Below, piece after piece: positions 51,428-60,365 of a stretch of 64,000 bases of DNA. The DNA comes from Nitratireductor aquimarinus (lineage in GTDB: Bacteria > Pseudomonadota > Alphaproteobacteria > Rhizobiales > Rhizobiaceae), in NCBI RefSeq assembly GCF_017255295.1, contig NZ_JAFKDE010000003.1:248001-312000 (forward strand). The letters run 5' to 3'. The position numbers and the translations under genes are program-made. The first letter of the stretch is position 1. The number at the start of each line of letters is the position of its first letter. Under the pieces are notes generated by a model. That model was given only the letters and a program-made list of their open reading frames with translations, searched no databases and was not told where the DNA came from.

Positions 51428-51856
51428 CTAGAATTCGATCACCACCGATGGCGCACTGCGCTCTGCCTCGCCGTGGAACACGAATTCGATGTTGTTGCCA
51501 TCCGGATCGAGCACGAATGCGGCGTAGTAACCGGGATGATACGCCCTTTCGCCGGGCGCACCGTTGTCGCGTCCGCCATGCGCCATCGCGGCCTGATAGC
51601 AGGCATCCACCATGGCGCGGTCCCTGGCCTGAAAAGCCAGGTGATGACGCCCCGTCAACACGCCGAGCGCTGCGGGGCTGTCCGCCGAAGACACCACCAG
51701 TTCGTCAGCGAAGAAGAAATCGGCATTCGTGCCGATGACCGGAATGTCGAGCACCTCCAGAACGGCTGCGTAAAAGGCGTGGCTTGCCTCAAGATCGCGC
51801 ACGACGAGCTGGATGTGGTCAATGAGCCGGCCACGATGCAGTTGCTGGGTTTCCAT
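51428..51856 (-). CDS. VOC-family protein
   Basis: 142 residues from ATG 51856; upstream codons to 52048 are rejected as non-homologous. LIDHIQLVVRDLEASHAFYAAVLEVL, GRHHLAFQARDRAMVDACYQAAMAHG and GYYAAFVLDPDGNNIEFVFHGE are the paired VOC half-sites, with His14, His70 and Glu near 129 as likely metal ligands. The layout is that of small glyoxalase-like proteins whose substrate is unknown. Confidence 0.85.
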   Translation of the reverse strand: METQQLHRGRLIDHIQLVVRDLEASHAFYAAVLEVLDIPVIGTNADFFFADELVVSSADSPAALGVLTGRHHLAFQARDRAMVDACYQAAMAHGGRDNGAPGERAYHPGYYAAFVLDPDGNNIEFVFHGEAERSAPSVVIEF

Positions 51857-52086
51857 GGTTGGGCTCCGTGTGGAATGGGGCTGGTTTCGCCTCCTGCGCT
51901 GACGGATAGCATAACTTTGGGGTTTCTGCGTGCTGGAACCTTGGGCTTTGGCGACGCAGAAGGAGCCGCAGATGCCCCCGCCTTGCTCCAGCACCAAACT
52001 GCTTACCCGACCGTTCAGCATGTTGCTCGGATACAATCGACAGGCCAACGACCTGCCGCTAATCTTGTCGGCGGGCGGGGTGTGTC

Positions 52087-53250
52087 ATGACGTATAAATG
52101 GTATCTGCGTATTGTTTTTACAGCTGCATTGCTACTGAGCTTCAGCGTAGCTGCCCGCTGCGATCTGACATATGAGCCTGGGCGCACGGAAGATGGTCTC
52201 AGCTATCTGGTTGTTCACGGCTCTTTCACCAAAGGCGATGATCTATCGGAGTTCACTGCCGCAGTCCGCGCAGCAAACCCGACCGTGGTGACATTCAATT
52301 CCCCGGGTGGAAACGTCATAAAGGCCATGGAACTGGGCCGACTGATCCGTGCTTTCGAGCTCAACACACTCCAGTTTCGTGAACTCGAATGCGCCTCGGC
52401 CTGTGCTCTTGCATTTCTTGGGGGTGTGGTTCGCATTGCTCTGCCCGGATCGATCGGCGTGCATCGGGCTTCCTTTGCAGACGGTCACCAGATGTCGGCG
52501 GATGATGCAGTGTCCAGCGTTCAGGCGATGACGGCCGAAGTCATGAGCTACATGTACAGCATGGGTGCTGATCCCGGTCTTTTGCAGCTTTCACTGCGCT
52601 ACGACGCCAGTGACATGCGCTACCTTTCAGGCAGCGAGATGCAGCAGTTCAAGGTCGTCACCCACGCAGGAGACATACCCACAGAGAGCCCCTCACCTCA
52701 ATACACCCCGCCGACCGCACCCAGCCCGGAAGTTGGCAGATCACCGAGCGCCCCGGCAGGACCTGCAGATTTGCTAACTATTCCCACAGCAAGGACGGGG
52801 CTTGTTCGCCATCCAAAGGGTGAAGTGCCCTTGAAATCAAATGCGGACGGAAAAGCGCCGAATCTGGCGACATTGCACAATGGCACTGCGCTGCAGATTC
52901 TCGGCAATGTGGAGCGATGGTATCGTGTCAGGGTGCGAGGTTACTCGGGATACCTTCACCACACATGGGTTTATGTGGACCAGTTCGAGAGCGGCCCTTT
53001 CGGGCACCGCCACATTCAGGTGAAAAGTTTCGCTGATATGGAGACCGCGAACGCCTATGTCCGCTCATCTTCCATTCCCGTCTCCGCCTATCTGGCGACA
53101 AACGGATGGTTTGCCATAACTCTGCGTGACACCTTCGAACCGGATGTTGCGAGAACTCTGGTCAAGGAAATGAAAGCACGAGGCGCCATTCCCGACGATA
53201 GCTTCATGACTTTTGGCAACACTTATGTACGGAAAGTCTGTTGTTGGTGA
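52087..53250 (+). CDS. Exported ClpP-like / SH3 / SPOR-like protein
   Basis: 387 residues with a signal peptide (VFTAALLLSFSVAARC). Residues ~35-195 look like a ClpP/SppA-type serine hydrolase: TFNSPGGNVIKAMELGRLIR, the nucleophile Ser104 in ECASACALAFLGG and His126 in GSIGVHRAS. A Pro/Ser-rich linker (~200-240) leads to a bacterial SH3 domain (~245-300; LHNGTALQILGNVERWYRV) and a SPOR-like tail (IQVKSFADMETANAYVRSS). I infer a periplasmic hydrolase bound to peptidoglycan. I do not know a described family with this exact order. Confidence 0.72.
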   Translation: MTYKWYLRIVFTAALLLSFSVAARCDLTYEPGRTEDGLSYLVVHGSFTKGDDLSEFTAAVRAANPTVVTFNSPGGNVIKAMELGRLIRAFELNTLQFRELECASACALAFLGGVVRIALPGSIGVHRASFADGHQMSADDAVSSVQAMTAEVMSYMYSMGADPGLLQLSLRYDASDMRYLSGSEMQQFKVVTHAGDIPTESPSPQYTPPTAPSPEVGRSPSAPAGPADLLTIPTARTGLVRHPKGEVPLKSNADGKAPNLATLHNGTALQILGNVERWYRVRVRGYSGYLHHTWVYVDQFESGPFGHRHIQVKSFADMETANAYVRSSSIPVSAYLATNGWFAITLRDTFEPDVARTLVKEMKARGAIPDDSFMTFGNTYVRKVCCW

Positions 53251-53277
53251 GACAGAGAGTTGGGCCGTGCACCTCCC

Positions 53278-53673
53278 TCAGCGCTCTCTGTATGCGCAAT
53301 AGACGGATTGATGCCACGCGATCACAGAAGCCGGGACGGATATGAGGCCATACTGCCAGGATATATCGCTGAAACTGCCTTCAAAGAGATACATCTCCAG
53401 CCTGATCGCAATGGCCTGAATGACAATCAGAAACAGCAGCAGCGACGAGACTGGTCTCAGTTTGAGCGCAGCAACAATGGCCAGCAGAACCGCCCCGCCC
53501 ACCAGCGCGACAACCAGCGCCACAACGAAAGTCACGGCAGCGATATAGGCGAGTTCCAGACCAATCGAACGGGCCGCTATTCCCACGAGAACCGCATGGG
53601 CCAGCGCCGCGAAGATGGATGTCGCGATGGCCGCAGGAAAGAGGCGGCGAAATAGGGGCTGCGTTTCGCGCAT
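53278..53673 (-). CDS. Small hydrophobic membrane protein of unknown function
   Basis: 131 residues with three to four predicted helices (AAIATSIFAALAHAVLVGIA, ELAYIAAVTFVVALVVALVG, LLLFLIVIQAIAIRLEMYLF). I recognise no family. It converges on the ClpP/SH3 gene with a 27-base gap. An overlapping frame on the opposite strand is hydrophilic and lacks any family character, so the minus-strand reading is preferred. Confidence 0.55.
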   Translation of the reverse strand: MRETQPLFRRLFPAAIATSIFAALAHAVLVGIAARSIGLELAYIAAVTFVVALVVALVGGAVLLAIVAALKLRPVSSLLLFLIVIQAIAIRLEMYLFEGSFSDISWQYGLISVPASVIAWHQSVYCAYRER

Positions 53674-53896
53674 GTGTTTCAGATTTCCCGCAATCTTCCC
53701 CAGTTTCGCGAAACCTCGTTTCGACAGGCGGTCGCTTCTTCACCCTTCGGCAAGCATTGCCACGCGCAGAACCGCAAGTCGATGCTCCAGTTTATGCAGG
53801 TTTTGAAACAGACATATACAGAGAAATCTGCAACCGTTCCTTACAATGCGGTGGCTCGCGGCGGTCAACGGTATTTGGGAGAATGCAGGTGATGCA

Positions 53897-53986
53897 TGGC
53901 GGAGGGAGTGGGATTCGAACCCACGAGACGGTCACCCGCCTGCCGGTTTTCAAGACCGGTGCCTTCAACCGCTCGGCCATCCCTCC
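53897..53986 (-). tRNA. tRNA-Ser (anticodon UGA)
   Basis: A full class II tRNA on the minus strand: acceptor stem GGAGGGA pairing TCCCTCC, D-arm GGCCGAGCGGTTGAAGGC, anticodon loop CTTGAAA with TGA, a long variable arm, the T-loop GGTTCGAATCC, discriminator G and an encoded CCA. The long variable arm and anticodon fix it as serine. Confidence 0.97.
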
Positions 53987-54216
53987 GGAACTTTCCGGGC
54001 GCTTGTACAGTCCGGCCCCGTCGCGCGTCAACTTATTCCGCACGCTGCGAACCGGTTTCTCGCCAGGCTCGACCGTTTGCCCCGCCGCGCCCATAGCTGC
54101 ATGCCTCGCGCATTTCGGCCATGCGCTTTCGCGCGATTTGCGTCCTGCTGCGCGCTTGCCTAGAAAGGACGCCTGCAGACCAGTCGGGTCGGCCGGATCA
54201 AGAAGCGAAGTCATTC

Positions 54217-55272
54217 ATGCCATCAGATATCATTCCCGTTTTCGACGGTCACAACGATGCGCTCCTGCGCCTCTATGAAAGTGGCCAGTCCAATGCCGAG
54301 CAGTCCTTTCTGGACGGAACGACCGAAGGCCATATCGACCTGCCGCGCGCCCGCAAGGGCGGACTTGCCGGTGGCCTCTTCGCCATCTTCCCGCCGCCGA
54401 CTGCCGAGCGCGGACCGAACGGAAAGCGTATCCGTCCGGAAGACGGTGCGTTTCCGCAGCTCTCGCAGGCCGACGCGCTGAGCTCGACGCTCGCCATGGC
54501 CGCCATTCTGATGCGGCTTGAACGCGCCGCGCAGGGACGCTTTGCCGTGTGCCGCACCTCCGGCGACATTCGCAGCGCCATGGCTGTCGGCGCGCTCGCG
54601 GCGGTGTTTCACATCGAGGGTGCGGAGGCGATCGGCCCCGATCTCGACCTCATCGATGTTCTTTATGGCGCAGGCCTGCGCTCCATCGGCCCGGTGTGGA
54701 GCCGGTCCAACATTTTCGGTCACGGCGTGCCGTTCCGCTTCCCCTCCTCGCCCGACATTGGCGACGGGCTCACCGATGCCGGCAAGGCTCTGGTGCGCAA
54801 GTGCAATGCGCTCAAGATGATGGTCGACCTGTCGCACCTGAACGAGAAGGGGTTCCGCGATGTGCAGGCCATCAGCGATGCGCCGCTGGTTGCAAGCCAT
54901 TCCAATGTCCACGCCATCAGCGAGCAGTCGCGCAATCTCACCGCCTGGCAGCTTGACGCCATTCGCGAGACGGGCGGTCTGGTCGGCCTCAATTTCGCGG
55001 CCGGTTTCCTGCGCCCCGACGGCCAGTCCAACGCGGACACCGATCTCGAAGTGATGCTGCGCCATCTGGATGCGCTGCTTGAGGCGCTCGGCGAGGACGG
55101 CGTGGCGTTCGGCTCCGATTTTGACGGTGCGCTGATGCCGCAGGCGATTGGCGATGCAGCCGGTCTTCCCAATCTGCTGAACGCGATGGAAGCCCATGGC
55201 TATGGGCGCGAACTGTTGGAAAAGATCGCCTGGCGCAACTGGCTCGGCCTTCTGGAGCGCACCATTGGCTGA
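54217..55272 (+). CDS. Membrane dipeptidase (M19 family)
   Basis: 351 residues from ATG 54217. The zinc ligands are in FDGHNDALLRL (His, Asp), HIEGAEAIG (bridging Glu), DLSHLNEKGF (His) and ASHSNVHAIS (His); the late GSDFDGAL aspartate is also conserved. These enzymes cleave dipeptides, including D-residue and some modified ones, and are usually cytosolic in bacteria. The neighbouring mazG starts 34 bases after the stop. The extra codons to 54121 contain no family sequence. Confidence 0.9.
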   Translation: MPSDIIPVFDGHNDALLRLYESGQSNAEQSFLDGTTEGHIDLPRARKGGLAGGLFAIFPPPTAERGPNGKRIRPEDGAFPQLSQADALSSTLAMAAILMRLERAAQGRFAVCRTSGDIRSAMAVGALAAVFHIEGAEAIGPDLDLIDVLYGAGLRSIGPVWSRSNIFGHGVPFRFPSSPDIGDGLTDAGKALVRKCNALKMMVDLSHLNEKGFRDVQAISDAPLVASHSNVHAISEQSRNLTAWQLDAIRETGGLVGLNFAAGFLRPDGQSNADTDLEVMLRHLDALLEALGEDGVAFGSDFDGALMPQAIGDAAGLPNLLNAMEAHGYGRELLEKIAWRNWLGLLERTIG

Positions 55273-55306
55273 TGCAGGCGTGACAGAGCAGAAAGGAACA
55301 GGCCGG

Positions 55307-56128
55307 ATGCAACCGTCCAAGGACATCGCCAGACTGCTTGAAATCATGCGCGCCCTGCGCAATCCGGAAACGGGTTGCCCCTGGGATGTGGAGCAGGATT
55401 TCTCGACCATCGCACCCTACACGATCGAAGAGGCCTATGAGGTCGCCGACGCCATCGAGCGCGGCGACATCGACGATCTGCGCGACGAACTGGGCGACCT
55501 GCTTCTGCAGGTGGTTTTCCATGCGCGCATCGCCGAAGAGGACCAGCAGTTCGATTTCGGTGACGTGGTCGAAGCGATCACGACGAAGATGATTCGCCGC
55601 CATCCGCATGTGTTCGGCGACGCCGAGGCCCGCGGCCGCGGCATGGCCAAGGGCATGTGGGACGAGATCAAGGCGCAGGAAAAGGCCGAACGCCTTGCCC
55701 GCCGCCTGCAGAGCGGCGCCCCCGACGAGACAATCGCCTATCTGGACGAGGTGCCGCGCGCCCTGCCCGCGCTCATGCGCGCCCACAAGCTGCAGTCACG
55801 CGCTGCGCGCGTCGGGTTCGACTGGGGCGAAGCCGGGCCGGTTCTCGACAAAATCGAGGAAGAGATCGGCGAATTGCGCGAAGCGCTTGCCGAGGGCGAC
55901 GATGCCCATGCGGCCGAGGAATATGGCGACCTTCTGTTCGCCGTAGTCAATCTGGGCCGCCATCTGGGGCATGATCCCGAGGCAGCCCTTGCCGGTACGA
56001 ATGACAAATTCCGGCGGCGGTTCGACTTTGTGGAGCGTGAACTCAAAAAAGCCGGCCGTTCGCTCGACGAATCCGGCCTCGAAGAGATGGAAACGCTCTG
56101 GCAGCGGGCCAAGACCGAAGCGAAATAG
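55307..56128 (+). CDS. mazG: Nucleoside triphosphate pyrophosphohydrolase MazG
   Basis: 273 residues from ATG 55307, preceded by AAAGGA. Two MazG domains: the first (~15-115) with CPWDVEQDFSTIAPYTIEEA and EAYEVADAIERGD/DELGDLLLQ metal-binding glutamates; the second (~165-260) with EEEIGELREALAE and EEYGDLLFAVVN. It hydrolyses non-canonical or excess NTPs to NMP and pyrophosphate. Convergent with hflX; placement next to hflX-hfq is typical for Rhizobiales. Confidence 0.93.
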   Translation: MQPSKDIARLLEIMRALRNPETGCPWDVEQDFSTIAPYTIEEAYEVADAIERGDIDDLRDELGDLLLQVVFHARIAEEDQQFDFGDVVEAITTKMIRRHPHVFGDAEARGRGMAKGMWDEIKAQEKAERLARRLQSGAPDETIAYLDEVPRALPALMRAHKLQSRAARVGFDWGEAGPVLDKIEEEIGELREALAEGDDAHAAEEYGDLLFAVVNLGRHLGHDPEAALAGTNDKFRRRFDFVERELKKAGRSLDESGLEEMETLWQRAKTEAK

Positions 56129-56146
56129 GCGTGGCTGCCGGCAGCT

Positions 56147-57511
56147 TTACCTGCCGCCGGCAAGACGCTCCTGGATTTCAGCGCGCGCGGTCTGCGTCAC
56201 GCGCACGGTCAGCGTGATGCTGCCATCGTCATTGTCCGTACGCCCGGTCACATCGCCATTGCGATAGATCCAGTCGATCAGCGACATCTGGTGCGGGGCG
56301 AGATCGACCGTCATCGGCGCGACAGCACCCGAGATATGCTCTTCGATCAGGTCGAGCAGTTCGGGAACGCCCTCACCCGTGATGGCGGAAATGGCGAGCG
56401 GCGCATCGCTTGCGCGCATGCCTTCGAGCAGCGCGCGGCGCTGTTCGGCGTCCAGATTGTCGACCTTGTTCCACACTTCCAGAACCCGTGTGCGGTCCGA
56501 GGCGTCAACACCCAGATCGCCGAGAATTGCGGCCACATCGGTTGCCTGAGCCGTGGTGTCGGGGTCGGAAATGTCGCGCAGATGCACGACGAGATCGGCC
56601 TCGACCACTTCTTCGAGCGTTGCGCGGAACGCGGCGACGAGATGCGTCGGCAGGTCCGAGATGAAGCCAACCGTATCGGAAAGGATGATGATCGTGCCGT
56701 GCGGAAGCGTGACGCGCCGCAATGTCGGATCAAGCGTGGCGAAGAGCATGTCTTCGGCCATCACGCTCGCACCGGTCAGGCGGTTGAACAGCGTCGACTT
56801 TCCTGCATTGGTGTAACCGACAATGGCGACGATGGGGAACGGCACCTTGCGGCGCTTCGAGCGGTGCAGATCGCGCGTGCGGCGCACATGCTCCAGCTCT
56901 TTCTTGAGCCTTGTGATGCGCTCCTGAAGCTGACGTCTGTCGGCCTCGATCTGGGTTTCACCGGGACCGCCCATGAATCCGCCGCCGCCGCGCTGGCGTT
57001 CAAGGTGCGTCCAGCTGCGCACGAGGCGGCCGCGCTGATATTCCAGATGGGCGAGATCGACCTGAAGCCGCCCCTCCTTGGTGCGTGCGCGGCGTCCGAA
57101 AATTTCCAGAATAAGGCCGGTGCGGTCGAGCACCTTCGCCTTCAGCGCCTTTTCGAGATTGCGCTGCTGAACCGGCGTGAGCGGATGATCGATGATCACC
57201 ACTTCCGCCTCCAGATCGTGGACGCGCTCGGCGATCTCGTCGAGCTTGCCCGTTCCGAGCAGTGTTGCGGGGCGCGGCGTGTTGACCGTGACGATATCGG
57301 CGGAAACGATATCGAGATCGATGGCCTCGGCCAGTCCGACCGCCTCTTCATGCCGTGCTTCAGGCGCACGCGCAGAAGCCGCGCTGCCTTCGGCAGAACG
57401 GCGTTCGTTGGTCAGAACCGGAGTGATGACAAGAGCGCGTGTGGCGAAAGGCTGCGTTGTCAGCCCTTCGTCTTCTCGCTTTCCGTCAGCGGAGTTTTCT
57501 GTGTCGTCCAA
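56147..57511 (-). CDS. hflX: GTPase HflX
   Basis: 454 residues, apparently from a TTG codon immediately after the hfq stop; no in-frame ATG fits better near the start. A ribosome-associated GTPase that helps split stalled ribosomes. The N-terminal HflX domain ends in RGGGGFMGGPGETQIEADRR; G1 is VGYTNAGKSTLFN (~218), with DTVGFISDLP as G3 and WNKVDNLD as G4. It is co-transcribed with hfq, as in most Proteobacteria. Confidence 0.94.
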   Translation of the reverse strand: MDDTENSADGKREDEGLTTQPFATRALVITPVLTNERRSAEGSAASARAPEARHEEAVGLAEAIDLDIVSADIVTVNTPRPATLLGTGKLDEIAERVHDLEAEVVIIDHPLTPVQQRNLEKALKAKVLDRTGLILEIFGRRARTKEGRLQVDLAHLEYQRGRLVRSWTHLERQRGGGGFMGGPGETQIEADRRQLQERITRLKKELEHVRRTRDLHRSKRRKVPFPIVAIVGYTNAGKSTLFNRLTGASVMAEDMLFATLDPTLRRVTLPHGTIIILSDTVGFISDLPTHLVAAFRATLEEVVEADLVVHLRDISDPDTTAQATDVAAILGDLGVDASDRTRVLEVWNKVDNLDAEQRRALLEGMRASDAPLAISAITGEGVPELLDLIEEHISGAVAPMTVDLAPHQMSLIDWIYRNGDVTGRTDNDDGSITLTVRVTQTARAEIQERLAGGR

Positions 57512-57760
57512 TCAGGAATCCCGATTGTTTTCCTCGGCGTCATAAAGCTGCACGGGCTGGCTCGGCATAATCGTCGAAATCGCATGCTTGTAGACAAGCT
57601 GCGAATGGCCATCGCGGCGCAAGAGCACGCAGAAATTATCAAATGAAGTGACAATGCCTGTCAGCTTGACACCGTTGATGAGAAAGATCGTCAGAGGGTT
57701 CTTGCTCTTGCGAACGGTGTTCAGGAACAGGTCCTGTAGGTTTTGAGATCGTTCCGCCAT
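57512..57760 (-). CDS. hfq: RNA-binding protein Hfq
   Basis: 82 residues from ATG 57760. The Sm1 ([20 protein letters not shown] and [16 protein letters not shown]) and Sm2 ([10 protein letters not shown]) motifs are complete, with the YKHAI signature. Hfq rings pair small RNAs with mRNAs. The ~150-base gap upstream should hold its promoter. The stop abuts the hflX start. Confidence 0.97.
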   Translation of the reverse strand: MAERSQNLQDLFLNTVRKSKNPLTIFLINGVKLTGIVTSFDNFCVLLRRDGHSQLVYKHAISTIMPSQPVQLYDAEENNRDS

Positions 57761-57911
57761 TTTTTGGTCTTTCACCCATTCGCTGCACTTTATGCAGCCA
57801 GTAGCGCAAATATCACATGCCTCTGTCAAGAAACTCCGCGACAGAAGTTACATGAATAATTGATGCCAGTATTTTTCGGTCGTGCTGAGCCGCTACCACC
57901 ATGCGCGCTGG

Positions 57912-58778
57912 TTAACAGCTAGGACTTTTTTCCGCAATCTCAAAAAATGCCTCGCGCAAAGAAGTTGCAACCGTGCCCGGATGACCATTCGCCACAGGCT
58001 TGCCGTCAATGTTCACGACCGGCATGACCACGCTCGTGGCGCTGGTCACGAACGCCTCGCGGGCATTCTGCGCTTCTTCCACGGAGAACGGGCGCTCTTC
58101 CACCTTGAGGCCGAGACTGTCGGCGACCTTCATGACGGTTGCCCGCGTGATGCCGCGCAGAATGCCGAAATCGGCAGGCCGCGTCACCAGAGAGCCGTCC
58201 GCCGTCACGATCCAGGCATTGGTGGAAGCGCCCTCCTTCACGGTTCCATCGGGATCGACGAACCAGGCTTCCTGTGCGCCCGAATCCACCGCCGTCTGGC
58301 GCGCAAGCACGTTGGGCAGAAGGCCGATGGTCTTGATGTCCACGCGTTCCCAGCGATTGTCCGGTACGGTGATGACGGTCATGCCCTTTTCGGCCTTCCT
58401 GGCCGCAGCCACCGGGTCCATGCGCTTGGCGGTGACCACCAGTGCGGACCGCACCGGCGTGGTCGGGAACGCATGATCGCGCGGTGCAACGCCGCGCGTG
58501 ACCTGGAGATAGACCATGCCGTTATGCACATGATTGCGGCGGATGACCTCGCGCATGACGAACTCGAGCGCCTTGCGCTCGATCGGCCAGTCCATGCGAA
58601 GCTCGCGCAGCGACCGGTCGAGCCGGTCGAGATGGCCCTCCATGTCGATGATGAAGCCCCGGGAAATCTCGCAGACCTCGTACACGCCATCGCCAAGCTG
58701 ATAGCCGCGATCCTCCACATGAACCATGGCGTCGTTGTGATTCGCATAACGCCCGTTCACATAAGCAATGCGTGGCAT
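57912..58778 (-). CDS. dat: D-amino-acid transaminase
   Basis: 288 residues. A fold type IV PLP enzyme: HVEDRGYQLGDGVYEV at the N-terminus, the cofactor lysine in RVDIKTIGLLPNVLA, WFVDPDGTVKEGASTNAWIV and GITRATVMKVA in the phosphate cup. It interconverts D-amino acids and keto acids, giving D-glutamate and D-alanine for the cell wall. A branched-chain aminotransferase-like role is less likely given the short length and these motifs. The gene is a fixed neighbour of hfq and trkA in Rhizobiales. Confidence 0.88.
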   Translation of the reverse strand: MPRIAYVNGRYANHNDAMVHVEDRGYQLGDGVYEVCEISRGFIIDMEGHLDRLDRSLRELRMDWPIERKALEFVMREVIRRNHVHNGMVYLQVTRGVAPRDHAFPTTPVRSALVVTAKRMDPVAAARKAEKGMTVITVPDNRWERVDIKTIGLLPNVLARQTAVDSGAQEAWFVDPDGTVKEGASTNAWIVTADGSLVTRPADFGILRGITRATVMKVADSLGLKVEERPFSVEEAQNAREAFVTSATSVVMPVVNIDGKPVANGHPGTVATSLREAFFEIAEKSPSC

Positions 58779-58877
58779 GTCGAGTTCTCCATTCTGGGTG
58801 GATGCAACCGCCAGGCCCCGGGCGGCGCGAAAAGGCAGACAGTGTTTTGCCGCCGTGCGGCGGAATTTTCAAGCGAC

Positions 58878-60254
58878 TCAGAAAAACTCCAGGCTGACGC
58901 GGAACATCTGTTCCACCTGGCGCACCGCGCTTTCCAGCGCAAAAATCACGACCCGGTCCTTCGGCTTGATCTTGAGCGAACCGCTCGGCTTGATGACCGC
59001 GCCGTCGCGATAGACCGCGCCAATGCGCATGCCATCGGGAAACTCCACTTCGCTGAGCGGCGGGCCGACCAGCGGCGAGGTTTCCAGCGCCTCGGCCTCG
59101 ATGACTTCGGCAGCGCCCCGCTGAATGTTGTGGACAGCGCGGATGCGGCCGCGCCGCACATGCTGAAGCACCTTCGAGATGGTCACCGAGCGCGGGTTCA
59201 CATGCGCGTCGATGCCCAGCGTCTTGGCGAAGTCGTGATAGGTCGGATTGTTGATCAGAACGAGATTGGAGCGGCAGCCAAGCCGCTTCGCGATCACGCT
59301 CGACAGGATGTTGACCTGATCGTCATTGGTCAGCGCCACCATCAGGTCGGCATGCTGGATGTCGGCTTCCAGAAGCAGTTTCTGGTCGAGCGCGCTGCCA
59401 TGCAGCACCACGGTGCGGCGCAGCTTGTCGGCGAGCGCCACGGCGCGTTCGCGCGTGTTCTCGATCACCTTGACCTTGGTGCGGCTCTGCTTCTTTTCCA
59501 TCGCGCGCGAGACATAGAGGCCGATATTGCCGCCACCGGCAATGACGATGCGGGTCGCTTCGCGCTCCTCATGGCCAAACAGGCCGAGCGTGCGGCGCAC
59601 CTGTTCCTTGGTGGTGACCACATAAGCAAGATCGCCGGCCATGAGCTGATCGCCGGAATGGGGGATGAAGAGCTTTCCCTCACGCGACACGCCAACCACG
59701 GTCGACGGCAGATCCGGAAACAGTTCGGTGAGCTGCGCCAGCGGCGTGTTGATGACCGGGCATTCCTCAAGACACTCGATGGCGACCATGGAGACCTTGT
59801 CATCGGCAAAGCTCACCACATCCGTCGCACCCGGCAGCGCGATGCGGCGCATCACCATCTCGCCCACCTCGACTTCCGGCGAGATGATCACGTCGATCGG
59901 CAGATGGTCCCGCGAGAACAGGTCCATATAATGCGTCTGGAGATAGGACTGCGAGCGAATGCGCGCAATCTTGGTCGGCACGTTGAAGAGCGAATGCGCC
60001 ACCTGACAGGCGACCATGTTCACTTCATCAAACAGCGTGACCGCAATGATCATGTCGGCTTCGCTGGCGCCGGCCGAGGCCAGAACGTCGGGATGCGCCC
60101 CATGGCCGACGAAACCACGCACATCAAGCGTGTCGCGAACCGCGCGGATCAGCTCCGGCGAGGTATCGATCACGGAAACATCGTTCTGCTCGGCGGCCAA
60201 CCGCTCTGCGATACCGAAGCCAACCTGGCCTGCCCCGCAAATAATGACCTTCAT
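58878..60254 (-). CDS. trkA: Trk potassium uptake protein TrkA
   Basis: 458 residues from ATG 60254; codons up to 60302 are rejected. Two repeated halves, each with an NAD-binding Rossmann domain (VIICGAGQVGFGIAERLA; IVIAGGGNIGLYVSRAME) and a TrkA-C regulatory domain. A peripheral cytoplasmic gating subunit for TrkH/TrkG potassium channels, which are not encoded here. Confidence 0.94.
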   Translation of the reverse strand: MKVIICGAGQVGFGIAERLAAEQNDVSVIDTSPELIRAVRDTLDVRGFVGHGAHPDVLASAGASEADMIIAVTLFDEVNMVACQVAHSLFNVPTKIARIRSQSYLQTHYMDLFSRDHLPIDVIISPEVEVGEMVMRRIALPGATDVVSFADDKVSMVAIECLEECPVINTPLAQLTELFPDLPSTVVGVSREGKLFIPHSGDQLMAGDLAYVVTTKEQVRRTLGLFGHEEREATRIVIAGGGNIGLYVSRAMEKKQSRTKVKVIENTRERAVALADKLRRTVVLHGSALDQKLLLEADIQHADLMVALTNDDQVNILSSVIAKRLGCRSNLVLINNPTYHDFAKTLGIDAHVNPRSVTISKVLQHVRRGRIRAVHNIQRGAAEVIEAEALETSPLVGPPLSEVEFPDGMRIGAVYRDGAVIKPSGSLKIKPKDRVVIFALESAVRQVEQMFRVSLEFF

Positions 60255-60335
60255 CACGTATTCCCTGCATTCGCGCAGACCTCTTTCGGTCTGCAGGGTC
60301 ACTGCTCTAGCGCTTTTCGGGGCGCGTGAAAACCT

Positions 60336-60353
60336 CGTCCATCGAGATGGACG
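60336..60353 (-). terminator. Hairpin between ntrX and trkA
   Basis: CGTCCAT-CGAG-ATGGACG forms a seven-pair stem with a four-base loop just past the ntrX stop. It may mark the end of the ntr transcript or a partial terminator before trkA. Confidence 0.4.
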
Positions 60354-60365
60354 CGGCCTGGCGGC

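Noticed and set aside
53260-53655. 131-codon plus-strand frame opposite the small membrane protein
   Set aside because: Composition is Arg/Gln/Asn-rich without any domain; the hydrophobic minus-strand reading is more protein-like.
57882-60329. 815-codon plus-strand open frame
   Set aside because: It runs antisense through dat and trkA, both of which have clear family motifs. Its translation is rich in His, Arg and Asp and has no recognisable domain, as expected for a shadow frame in GC-rich DNA.
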